Shown one piece after another: positions 1-6,278 of a stretch of 12,730 nucleotides of DNA. The stretch is from Gammaproteobacteria bacterium (GTDB lineage: Bacteria; Pseudomonadota; Gammaproteobacteria; GCA-001735895): contig JAPUFZ010000251.1 in NCBI GenBank assembly GCA_027293245.1, positions 1 to 12,730 on the forward strand, written 5' to 3'. Below the pieces are notes generated by a model, which saw only the letters and a list, made by a program, of their open reading frames with translations, ran no database searches and had not been told where the DNA came from. Within the stretch, counting starts at the first letter, position 1; every line of letters begins with the position of its first letter. Position numbers and translations under genes: made by a program.

Positions 1-1
1 T

Positions 2-139
2 GGCGAACCCGATGGTAGCCTCATTTTGCGCGCCGAAGCCACCGGCAAGGTAGAAGACGCGGTCGAAATCGGCAAGTCGTTGGCCGAAGATTTACTCGCG
101 CGCGGGGCTGACCAGATTCTCAGCCGCCTGCGCGACTAA
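2..139 (+). CDS. hemC: Hydroxymethylbilane synthase (porphobilinogen deaminase), C-terminal end, partial
   Basis: The window opens inside a gene whose last 45 codons are visible, ending in TAA at 137-139. The peptide reads as the small C-terminal domain of HemC: a strand with GSLILRAEATG, then a helix ending in LLARGADQIL, which is how many proteobacterial HemC proteins finish. HemC polymerises four porphobilinogen molecules into hydroxymethylbilane in the cytoplasm. The active-site region and dipyrromethane-binding cysteine lie upstream of the window and cannot be checked. The next gene (HemD domain) starts two bases after this stop, so the product of HemC is handed to an enzyme translated from the same message. 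The identification rests on a short tail plus this perfect context. Confidence 0.85.
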   Translation, partial: GEPDGSLILRAEATGKVEDAVEIGKSLAEDLLARGADQILSRLRD

Positions 140-141
140 GC

Positions 142-2244
142 GTGTCACAAAACCAGTCAGTATTGCGCGGCCAGTGCATTTTAAATACGCGTCCGCTGCA
201 TCAGCAAAATGAACTGAATGCGCTACTCGAATCCGGGGGCGCTAGCGTGCTTGCCTTCCCCGCGATTGAAATTGTTGAATGTGAAGTCACCGAGTTTCAT
301 CGAAACTTGAGTCAAAACATAGGACACTACGATATTGCGATATTTGTCAGTCGTAATGCCGTGGATGGTGCCTTTGGCTTTTTAACCGAAGGCCGGTTAC
401 CCGTCAATTTGCAATTGGGGGTGATAGGCCAGGGAACCTACAGGGCGCTTGCTGATCGGGTAGATGATCTGGATCAACGTCTGATTCTCGGCCATCCGTA
501 TAACAGTGAAGGCCTGTTAGCCTGCCCTGAATTACATCAAGTGGAGGGCCGCAAAATACTGATCTTACGTGGCCAGCAGGGGCGTAATTTACTCGGGGAC
601 GAGTTGCGCGCGCGCGGTGCAACGGTGAGCTACTGCGAGGTTTATCGCCGCAGGAAACCGGATTATGCAGCCAATGCGTTTGATTTACTGACAGTAACGC
701 AGTTTCCAACGCTTGCCGTTTTTACCAGTAATGAGGGCATGCATAATGCGATGGCGGCAATCAGTGGTAGCGCCCGGCGGGAAATACTCGATATCCCCTG
801 GCTATTGATTAGCGAAAGAATGCGTGAATCAGCTTTAGATCTGGGACATAATGCAGTCATTATCATCGCCGCCAACGCTGACGATGAAGGTATACAACAG
901 ACCATCAACGAGTGGGCATCCGACAGGCCGTCTGAAGTTATGAGAAAAAAGAAACCATCGAGCAAAAAGGAAATCACCGAGGACCCGGTGGTCAGCGAAG
1001 AGATAGTTGCTGACAGCAATGAATCAGGCAATGAAGACGATGTACAGTTTAAGGCAAATGTGGAAAATAAGGCTGAGGCAGAAGAAAAGGAAAATCACCT
1101 AACCAGAGAAAAGCCGGCGGGAAAAGAAGCAGTAAAGGAAGCAGTAAAATTGGAAGTAAAAAAGCCTGTGGCAAAACCCGATCCAGCCCCAAAGCCGAAA
1201 AAGCCAGCCAGGGCAAGCGCTGGTTTCCCGGTCCTCGGTCTGCTCAATTTATTGTTGATCATCGGCATCATCGCGGCCGCTGCTTACTACTGGCAACAAC
1301 AACAGAAACTCGAGCTGGAAAAACAGGCGACCCTGTCGGCAATGCAACAGCAACTCGCAACCAGGGCAAGCAAGGCAGATACGGAACAATTGCAACAACG
1401 ACTGCAACCACTGGAGTCACGGCTGGGTACGTCGGCCAGTAAAATTGGCGAACTCGAACAACAACAACAGGCGCTGCTGGAGTCGACCGAAAAGCTGTAT
1501 GAACTCTATGGCCGTGATGAAAACGGCTGGCAGTTGGCTGAAGTTGAGTATCTGATGCGTATTGCCCAGCACAAGTTGACCCTGGAGAACGATTTCGAAG
1601 GCGCGGCAATTACCCTGCAGGCTGCAAGCGACAAGATCGCCGCCACTGCGGACCCGGGACTGTTACCGGTCCGGGTTCAAATCAGTGACGAAATTGCAAC
1701 GCTGAAAACCCGTTCACGTCCCGACCTGGTCGGCATGACGCTGCTACTGGCCCAGTTGACCCGGCAAATTCGTGCACTCAAGCCAGGCTATGAACCCCGG
1801 ATCGACACCAGTACAGGTAGCCTTGAGCCACAGGCGATCGACCCTTCGACGCTGAGTGTTGAAGAACGCGTGATGTCATTTTTGTCGTCACTGGTGACGA
1901 TTAAACGGGACGAATCCCTGCCGACACAGACCGAGGCACTGGTAATTGACATAGAAGAAGTGCTTGAAAATAACCTCAAGCTTACGCGCTGGACGGTACT
2001 CGAGCGCGATGCATTTCAGTACAGTCGGCTGATGGATGACAACGTCAAATTGTTCAAACAGTATTATGACCTGGATAATGCCGCGAACTACGATTTCTAT
2101 TCGCAATTGCTGCAACTGCAGAAGTCGAAAATAAAGCCCGAGAAGCCGGACATCAATGGATCGCTGGAAATGTTGAAATTTATTATTAACAAGCGTCAGC
2201 AGGCGCCGACCGAGCAGCTAACACAGGAGGAGGACAATGCTTAA
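142..2244 (+). CDS. hemDX: Fused uroporphyrinogen-III synthase (HemD) / HemX membrane protein
   Basis: One uninterrupted 700-residue frame joins two proteins usually encoded separately. Residues 1 to about 260 are a HemD domain, which closes and inverts ring D of hydroxymethylbilane to give uroporphyrinogen III. Recognisable blocks are LNTRP (14-18), FVSRNAVD (68-75), ILRGQQGR (141-148), EVYRR (166-170) and FTSNEGM (194-200). Residues 268-360 are a charged Lys/Glu/Pro/Ala linker. Residues 362-383 are one hydrophobic transmembrane segment, followed by a Gln-rich coiled coil (384 to about 450) and a HemX-family domain containing LAEVEYLMRIAQ. The predicted topology puts HemD in the cytoplasm and the HemX part in the periplasm. 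The start is GTG at 142, two bases after the hemC stop. Met267 (940-942) might be the ancestral hemX start, but it has no convincing Shine-Dalgarno and no stop precedes it. HemX was once labelled a uroporphyrinogen methyltransferase, but it carries no visible SAM-binding motif and its role is unsettled. Confidence 0.93.
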   Translation: MSQNQSVLRGQCILNTRPLHQQNELNALLESGGASVLAFPAIEIVECEVTEFHRNLSQNIGHYDIAIFVSRNAVDGAFGFLTEGRLPVNLQLGVIGQGTYRALADRVDDLDQRLILGHPYNSEGLLACPELHQVEGRKILILRGQQGRNLLGDELRARGATVSYCEVYRRRKPDYAANAFDLLTVTQFPTLAVFTSNEGMHNAMAAISGSARREILDIPWLLISERMRESALDLGHNAVIIIAANADDEGIQQTINEWASDRPSEVMRKKKPSSKKEITEDPVVSEEIVADSNESGNEDDVQFKANVENKAEAEEKENHLTREKPAGKEAVKEAVKLEVKKPVAKPDPAPKPKKPARASAGFPVLGLLNLLLIIGIIAAAAYYWQQQQKLELEKQATLSAMQQQLATRASKADTEQLQQRLQPLESRLGTSASKIGELEQQQQALLESTEKLYELYGRDENGWQLAEVEYLMRIAQHKLTLENDFEGAAITLQAASDKIAATADPGLLPVRVQISDEIATLKTRSRPDLVGMTLLLAQLTRQIRALKPGYEPRIDTSTGSLEPQAIDPSTLSVEERVMSFLSSLVTIKRDESLPTQTEALVIDIEEVLENNLKLTRWTVLERDAFQYSRLMDDNVKLFKQYYDLDNAANYDFYSQLLQLQKSKIKPEKPDINGSLEMLKFIINKRQQAPTEQLTQEEDNA

Positions 2245-3463
2245 ACTACTGGCCTGGCTCATGTTCCTGACTGCCGCGGTACTCGGCGCGATATTGTTGG
2301 TACAAAAAGACCCGGGGTACGTGCTGGTAAAATACGCCGATTACTCGATCGAAACCAGCCTCGCCTTCGGCATCATAGCCGTCGTCATTGCGACCGCGTT
2401 GATTCTCTTTACTTTCAAGGTATTGATGGGTGTCTGGCATATACCGCGGGCGGTAAAGAAACAGTCGCAGGGGCGGCGCTTTGAAAAAAGCCGCAAGCTG
2501 TTGAATCAGGGATTGATCGATCTCGCCGAGGGTCGGTTCGAGCAGGCTGAATCCAACCTGATAAAATTGGTCGCCTATAGTGAAAGCCCGTTACTACATT
2601 ATCTCGCTGCGGCGCGCGCTGCACAGTTACAAGGCCGATATGAGGAGCGCGATAGTTACCTAAAGGCCGCGCACGAGGCTAAACCCGAAGCCGAAATTGC
2701 TATTGGCGTCACCCAGGCCGAGCTACAATTGGCACACCAGCAGACTGAACAGTCGCTCGCAACATTAAGCCATTTGCGTAGCATTGCACCTCGCCACGAT
2801 CATGTCCTGCGATTGCTTGCCCGGGTTTACCTGGAGCTTGAAGACTGGCCGGCCCTGATTGAAATATTGCCGGCAATCCAGAAGAAAAAACTGCTCAAGG
2901 AAAGCCTGTTGGAAACGATGGAAACAAAGGCTTATCAGGGTTTACTGGCAGATGCAAACGGGAACCAGCAAGCGCTGGAAAAAGCCTGGAGCAAAATACC
3001 AAAGACCGCGCATACCGATGCCGATCTGGTGGTTTACTACATTAAGCTGTGCAATCAGGTTGTATCGACGAGCAGTAATATTGAGCAGCTGATGGTAAAA
3101 TCCCTCACCCAAAAATGGGATAATCGACTGATTGATGCCTATGGTCAGTTCAGCGCCAGCGACCCTAATGCACAGTTGAAGCAAGCCGAAAAATGGCTGG
3201 ATGACTATGGTCAAAATGAGCACCTGCTGCTCGCCCTCGGTAGAATTTGCATACGAGCCAAACTCTGGGGCAAGGCACAAAGTTATCTGGAAGCGAGTAT
3301 TGGTGTGAAACCAATGCCGGCCAACTGCCTGATGCTTGCCGAATTAATGAGTGACCATTTGCAGCAAAAAGACAAGGCTTCGGAGTACTATCAAAAAGGC
3401 CTGAAGCTTAGCCTCTCGGAAGCGGAGCAGGCCTCTTCTACTGCACTGGTCGCATCTGAATAA
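2237..3463 (+). CDS. hemY: HemY, inner-membrane TPR-type protein of the haem operon
   Basis: The 408-residue product has two N-terminal transmembrane helices (about 5-22 and 43-66) with the family-typical DPGYVL between them (25-30). A long helical, tetratricopeptide-like region follows. It is an anchored scaffold-type protein of the hemCDXY operon. It should not be confused with protoporphyrinogen oxidase, also called HemY in Bacillus, because no FAD-binding motif is present. Its exact role in haem synthesis in proteobacteria is not firmly established. The ATG at 2237 overlaps the end of the HemX frame by 8 bp and is preceded by a strong AGGAGGAGG (2225-2233), so translation is probably coupled. 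The length is normal for the family. Confidence 0.93.
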   Translation: MLKLLAWLMFLTAAVLGAILLVQKDPGYVLVKYADYSIETSLAFGIIAVVIATALILFTFKVLMGVWHIPRAVKKQSQGRRFEKSRKLLNQGLIDLAEGRFEQAESNLIKLVAYSESPLLHYLAAARAAQLQGRYEERDSYLKAAHEAKPEAEIAIGVTQAELQLAHQQTEQSLATLSHLRSIAPRHDHVLRLLARVYLELEDWPALIEILPAIQKKKLLKESLLETMETKAYQGLLADANGNQQALEKAWSKIPKTAHTDADLVVYYIKLCNQVVSTSSNIEQLMVKSLTQKWDNRLIDAYGQFSASDPNAQLKQAEKWLDDYGQNEHLLLALGRICIRAKLWGKAQSYLEASIGVKPMPANCLMLAELMSDHLQQKDKASEYYQKGLKLSLSEAEQASSTALVASE

Positions 3464-3512
3464 AGCGGCTTCAGACGCCAATGGCACTTACTTAAGCCCA
3501 AAACTATCGTCC

Positions 3513-3531
3513 TCCCGGCCTTGAGCCGGGA
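3513..3531. repeat. Intergenic palindromic repeat, copy A
   Basis: A perfect 7-bp inverted repeat, TCCCGGC / GCCGGGA, with a 5-base loop, sits between hemY and the CDGSH gene. With its flanks (GTCCTCCCGG at 3509-3518 and ATCCA at 3531-3535) it resembles the short GTCATnCCGG...CCGGnATCCA elements scattered between genes in many proteobacterial genomes. The same pattern recurs at 4313-4364. It is not followed by a T-run, so a terminator role is not supported. The 192-bp gap between hemY and the next gene otherwise holds only this element and the upstream region of the CDGSH gene. Confidence 0.6.
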
Positions 3532-3642
3532 TCCAGTAGAGGCTGAGAGTCGCTAATTGACTTGCTTCAGCATTTGATCTGCCCTATGTACCTCATCGCA
3601 TAAAAGTGGCAACATGATGAGTCCCAGTGCCCTGGTATATCG

Positions 3643-3652
3643 AAGGAGGTGA
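3643..3652 (+). promoter_or_regulatory. Perfect extended Shine-Dalgarno of the CDGSH gene
   Basis: AAGGAGGTGA lies 3 bases before the ATG at 3656. It is complementary over ten bases to the usual 3' end of 16S rRNA, and is the strongest ribosome-binding site in the window. It fixes the start of the iron-sulfur protein and suggests high translation once the gene is transcribed. A promoter upstream is not clear. TTGCTT (3562-3567) and TATGTA (3585-3590) are spaced by 17 bp but match consensus only weakly. Confidence 0.75.
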
Positions 3653-3655
3653 ATC

Positions 3656-4288
3656 ATGGGTAGTCAATCAGTCACGATCAAGTCGGCGCCAGACGGTCCT
3701 TATATCGTCAAGAATTTACACAGCTTCAGTAATCGCAATGGCGCAATCGAATCTAAGGAGGCGATGAGTCTGTGCCGTTGTGGGCAGTCGGCCAATAAGC
3801 CGTTCTGCGATGGGACCCACAAGACTATCGGTTTCAGCAGTGAGAACCAGCTCGATCCTGAGAAAGACCGGCTGGATACCTACCGGGGCAAAAATATAAC
3901 CATTCACGACAATCGTAGCCTCTGTGCGCATGCTGGATACTGTACCGATGGGCTAGCATCGGTATTTCACTTCCGCGAGAAGCCATTTGTTGATCCCGAT
4001 GGTGCCAGTGCGGAAGAAATTATTGAGGTTGTCAAGCAGTGCCCATCGGGTGCCCTGAGTTATAGCATCGAAAATGCCAGTGAAACTCTGGAGATCAGCG
4101 AGGCAAGTATTTTTATTGCGCCAAACGGTCCTTATGTGGTGAAAGGCAGGGTAGATTTGCTGGAGACGACCAGAGGCAAGGGAGCCTCGGAAACCAGCAT
4201 CACCCTGTGTCGTTGTGGTGCTTCCAAAAACAAACCGTATTGCGATGGCTCGCACTGGGATGTTAAATTCACCGATAACGATAACTAG
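3656..4288 (+). CDS. Trimodular iron-sulfur protein: CDGSH - divergent 4Fe-4S - CDGSH
   Basis: The 210-residue product carries three predicted Fe-S sites. The first CDGSH domain has C40-x-C42 and C51-D-G-T-H55, the 3-Cys/1-His ligand set of a 2Fe-2S cluster. The middle region (about 75-137) resembles the divergent 4Fe-4S mono-cluster family (Fer4_19, YjdI-like), with C90, C96 and CPSGAL from C129. The second CDGSH domain has C185-x-C187 and C196-D-G-S-H200. All CDGSH ligands are intact. No signal peptide or membrane segment is visible, so it should be cytoplasmic. CDGSH proteins are redox-active and can transfer clusters, but the role of this three-part form is unknown. It stands alone, with palindromic repeats on both sides, and the strong Shine-Dalgarno decides the start. 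Confidence 0.9.
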   Translation: MGSQSVTIKSAPDGPYIVKNLHSFSNRNGAIESKEAMSLCRCGQSANKPFCDGTHKTIGFSSENQLDPEKDRLDTYRGKNITIHDNRSLCAHAGYCTDGLASVFHFREKPFVDPDGASAEEIIEVVKQCPSGALSYSIENASETLEISEASIFIAPNGPYVVKGRVDLLETTRGKGASETSITLCRCGASKNKPYCDGSHWDVKFTDNDN

Positions 4289-4306
4289 CGAAACGCCGTC
4301 CCCGAG

Positions 4307-4364
4307 CCGGACGTCATGCCGGGCTCCGACCCGGACGTCATGCCGGGCTCCGACCCGGTATCCA
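4307..4364. repeat. Tandem palindromic intergenic repeat (two 24-bp units plus partial), copy B
   Basis: Two identical 24-bp units occupy 4307-4330 and 4331-4354, followed by the first four bases of a third. Each unit contains CCGGGCTCCGAC, and together with the CCGG that follows each unit it forms a stem CCGGG/CCCGG. A degenerate relative (CCCCGAGCCGG) directly precedes the first unit at 4300-4310. The last unit runs into GTATCCA, so it matches the same GTCATnCCGG...CCGGnATCCA pattern as copy A at 3513. It lies 19 bases after the CDGSH stop and 33 bases before the GFA gene. It could act as an mRNA-stabilising or REP-like element. No T-run follows it. Confidence 0.8.
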
Positions 4365-4396
4365 TTTCCTAATTGATCCTGTAAACAGAGAGAATC

Positions 4397-4756
4397 ATGA
4401 CCACACATTACCAGGGTAGCTGCCATTGCGGCGCGATCAGGTTTTCCTATGACGGCGAGGAAATAACCAAAGGCCTGCGCTGCACCTGTTCCATCTGTGC
4501 GCGTAAAGGCACGATGATGTCACCCGAAGCGATCCCGCTGGAAAATCTTAAAGTAGAAGCCGATCCGAACGACATCGGCCTTTATCAGTTTGGCAATAAG
4601 GTGGCGAAACATTACTTTTGTAACAAATGCGGCATTTACACCCATAATGAAATGCTGCGGATGCCGGGCCATATGCGCGTCAACCTGGGTTGTATTGAAG
4701 ACCTCGACACTAATGATTTCGAAGTCCTCGTGTTTGACGGCAAGAATTTATTGTAA
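4397..4756 (+). CDS. GFA-family (glutathione-dependent formaldehyde-activating enzyme-like) zinc protein
   Basis: The 119-residue protein has the cysteine pattern of the GFA/CENP-V fold: C9-x-C11 in GSCHCGAIRF, C29-x-C31-x2-C34 in CTCSIC, and C75-x2-C78 in FCNKCGIY. These are the usual structural and catalytic zinc ligands. The founding member was named for joining formaldehyde and glutathione. Most family members are uncharacterised and the enzymatic claim is disputed, so only the fold is supported here. The length is normal for a single-domain member. A modest purine-rich site (AGAGAGAA, 4386-4393) precedes the ATG. It is followed by 127 bp without a gene, containing the ada promoter candidate. 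Confidence 0.88.
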   Translation: MTTHYQGSCHCGAIRFSYDGEEITKGLRCTCSICARKGTMMSPEAIPLENLKVEADPNDIGLYQFGNKVAKHYFCNKCGIYTHNEMLRMPGHMRVNLGCIEDLDTNDFEVLVFDGKNLL

Positions 4757-4821
4757 GACTGAACGCTTGAGGAGCCTCTGCACGCGGTTAAAACCAAAGT
4801 AATTACTTGTCGATTTTGCGG

Positions 4822-4849
4822 ATGCAAATGGTGATCTGAACCATATAAT
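4822..4849 (+). promoter_or_regulatory. Candidate sigma-70 promoter of ada
   Basis: A perfect -10 hexamer TATAAT lies at 4844-4849, with a weak -35 candidate ATGCAA at 4822-4827 and a 16-bp spacer. Transcription would start near 4856, giving a leader of roughly 30 bases. The weak -35 fits a promoter that needs an activator, as E. coli ada does. However, the E. coli Ada-box pattern (AAT, six bases, GCAA) is not present: the GCAA at 4824-4827 has TTT instead of AAT at the required distance. Confidence 0.5.
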
Positions 4850-4883
4850 GACTGCACACTACTACTGCAATGGCCGATAACCG

Positions 4884-5936
4884 ATGATGAACCAGCAAAC
4901 TAAACCCGATGAAGATTTCATGTACCAGGCACTGGTTAACCGTGATAGCAGCCTGGAAGGCATATTTTATTTCGGTGTTAGAACTACTGGAATTTTTTGT
5001 CGTCCTACCTGCAGCGCGCGTAAGCCCAAAAAAGAGAATGTCGATTATTTTGATTCGGTGCAAAGTGCACTCGATTCTGGGTATCGGCCCTGCAAAGTCT
5101 GCTCACCGTTAACAGAAGCCGGACAGGCGCCCGACTGGCTGAAGCAGCTTCTCGACGAGGTGCACGCCGCTCCGGAGGAAAGTTTTAAAGACGAAGACCT
5201 GCAAATGCGGCAGGTTGACCCGGTACGGGTTCGCCGCTGGTTCCAGAAACACCATGGCATGACCTTTCATGCCTATCTCAGGGCGCTGCGTGTGAATCGA
5301 GCTTTCCAGAAGATCAAAAACAGGAAAGACGTGACCAGCACAGCCCTCGATAGCGGCTATGAATCGCTCAGTGGCTTCCATGCGGCCTTCAGTGACACCA
5401 CGGGTTTTAGCCCATCGCAGTCCAGAAACCAGTCGCTGGTCAATATCACGCGCTTGAGTACGCCGCTCGGCCAAATGTACGCCGGCGCAAGTGAGCAGGG
5501 CCTGTGTCTGCTTGAGTTTATCGACCGTAAAATGATCGATGATCAAATTGCGCAGCTACAAAAGCAATTGAAGGCTCGTTTTGTCACCGGGGTAAACCGG
5601 CACCTGACTGTTCTTGAGACGCAACTGGCAGAATACTTCGCCGGTAAAAGGCGCAGTTTTGATATCGCGCTGGATGTCCGCGGCAGTGGGTTTCAACAAA
5701 AAGCCTGGCAAGCCCTGCAGCAAATTCCCTATGGCGAAACCCGCTCCTACGCGCAGCAGGCAATTGCAGTTGGGAATGCGAAAGCAGTGCGGGCTATCGC
5801 CAGCGCGAATGCAAAAAACCGAATTTCAATCGTAATCCCCTGCCATCGGGTTATTGCCAAAGACGGTGGCCTTGCTGGCTTCGGCGGCGGTGTCTGGCGT
5901 AAAAAGTATTTGCTCGATCTGGAAAAACAAAAGTAA
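4884..5936 (+). CDS. ada: Ada: methylphosphotriester/O6-methylguanine-DNA methyltransferase and transcriptional activator
   Basis: The 350-residue protein has all three parts of a full Ada. The N-terminal zinc domain carries FCRPTC (C39, C43) and CKVC (C70, C73), where the first cysteine accepts methyl groups from DNA phosphotriesters. An AraC-type helix-turn-helix region (about 85-185) follows. The C-terminal O6-alkylguanine transferase domain contains IPCHRV, with acceptor Cys320. It repairs alkylated DNA irreversibly, and in E. coli the N-terminally methylated form activates the adaptive response. Two ATGs stand in tandem (4884, 4887). Starting at the second would number the zinc ligands 38, 42, 69 and 72 exactly as in E. 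coli. Neither ATG has a good Shine-Dalgarno. No alkB or alkA adjoins it, but a broken metallo-hydrolase gene follows directly. Confidence 0.95.
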   Translation: MMNQQTKPDEDFMYQALVNRDSSLEGIFYFGVRTTGIFCRPTCSARKPKKENVDYFDSVQSALDSGYRPCKVCSPLTEAGQAPDWLKQLLDEVHAAPEESFKDEDLQMRQVDPVRVRRWFQKHHGMTFHAYLRALRVNRAFQKIKNRKDVTSTALDSGYESLSGFHAAFSDTTGFSPSQSRNQSLVNITRLSTPLGQMYAGASEQGLCLLEFIDRKMIDDQIAQLQKQLKARFVTGVNRHLTVLETQLAEYFAGKRRSFDIALDVRGSGFQQKAWQALQQIPYGETRSYAQQAIAVGNAKAVRAIASANAKNRISIVIPCHRVIAKDGGLAGFGGGVWRKKYLLDLEKQK

Positions 5937-5941
5937 ACTGA

Positions 5942-6133
5942 TCGCAGGCGATCGATATTCATCGCGATATTCGCGCGCAGCAGTCGATGCCAATACACTG
6001 GAGTAGCCTCCAGCTCACCCATGAACCGGTGTTTGAGCCACCGCAATTGTTGTTGCAGGAGCTGGAACAGCGATCCAACCCGGTACAGGAAATTGAGCCA
6101 GTAAAAATTGGAGATGCCCTGATTTTTGACTGA
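5942..6133 (+). pseudogene. C-terminal remnant of an NAPE-PLD/RomA-like metallo-beta-lactamase-fold hydrolase
   Basis: A frame open from 5942 to the TGA at 6131-6133 reads QAIDIHRDIRAQQSMPIHW, then LTHEPVFEPPQLLLQEL, and ends IGDALIFD. This matches the C-terminal end of the NAPE-hydrolysing phospholipase D-like branch of the metallo-beta-lactamase superfamily, which typically shows AVxIHxDvxxxxSmxIHWGTFxLxxEPxxEPP. The final metal-ligand histidine in IHW is kept, but the usual GTF after it is SSL here. The catalytic HxHxDH part is missing: ada ends six bases upstream of the open stretch and a TGA (5939-5941) closes the frame there. An ATG at 5987 would give 48 residues, but no ribosome-binding site is evident. 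I read it as the leftover of a deletion that joined the gene's tail to the end of ada. Confidence 0.72.
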
Positions 6134-6142
6134 CTAGTGACT

Positions 6143-6165
6143 CCTTCTCCGCTCGGAGGCTAAGG
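6143..6165. other. Weak bulged hairpin after the remnant
   Basis: CCTT-CTCC and GGAG-AAGG can pair around a 4-base loop, with a 3-base bulge (GCT) on the 3' side. There is no following T-run, so it is only a possible weak transcription end for the ada region. Confidence 0.25.
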
Positions 6166-6181
6166 AATCAATTCGGAGATA

Positions 6182-6247
6182 GCGGCCAGTAACATTTAAT
6201 GTTCCAATAAGCTAAAGCTTAGACGAATGGCCGCACATACCGCGGTA
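6182..6247. promoter_or_regulatory. Cluster of four perfect inverted repeats upstream of the ALDH operon
   Basis: Within 66 bp there are an outer pair GCGGCCA (6182-6188) / TGGCCGC (6228-6234), an inner AACATT-T-AATGTT (6191-6203), an inner TAAGCT-AA-AGCTTA (6208-6221), and, just outside, the palindrome TACCGCGGTA (6238-6247). The outer arms enclose both inner palindromes, so the stretch could fold as a three-way junction in RNA or as DNA cruciforms. Alternatively, the inner ones could be operators for dimeric regulators. It ends 31 bp before the aldehyde dehydrogenase start. No clear -35/-10 pair is visible here, so an activator-dependent or regulated promoter is plausible but not shown. Confidence 0.5.
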
Positions 6248-6278
6248 ACATGACAAAACCCCTATTCGAGGACCAGGC

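Noticed and set aside
940..2244. Separate hemX gene starting at ATG 940
   Set aside because: The HemD frame continues through it with no stop and there is no convincing ribosome-binding site, so a fused product is better supported.
4307..4358. Direct repeats as a possible CRISPR array
   Set aside because: The 24-bp units are contiguous with no spacers and are palindromic, as expected for REP-like elements. No cas gene is nearby.
4811..4827. E. coli-like Ada box
   Set aside because: GCAA is present, but AAT is not found six bases before it, so the site does not fit the known spacing.
5987..6133. Functional 48-residue small protein from the ATG at 5987
   Set aside because: No Shine-Dalgarno is visible and the sequence is the C-terminal tail of a much larger enzyme family with the catalytic part missing. 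A remnant is the simpler reading.
6143..6165. Rho-independent terminator after ada
   Set aside because: The stem is short and bulged, and no run of T follows it.
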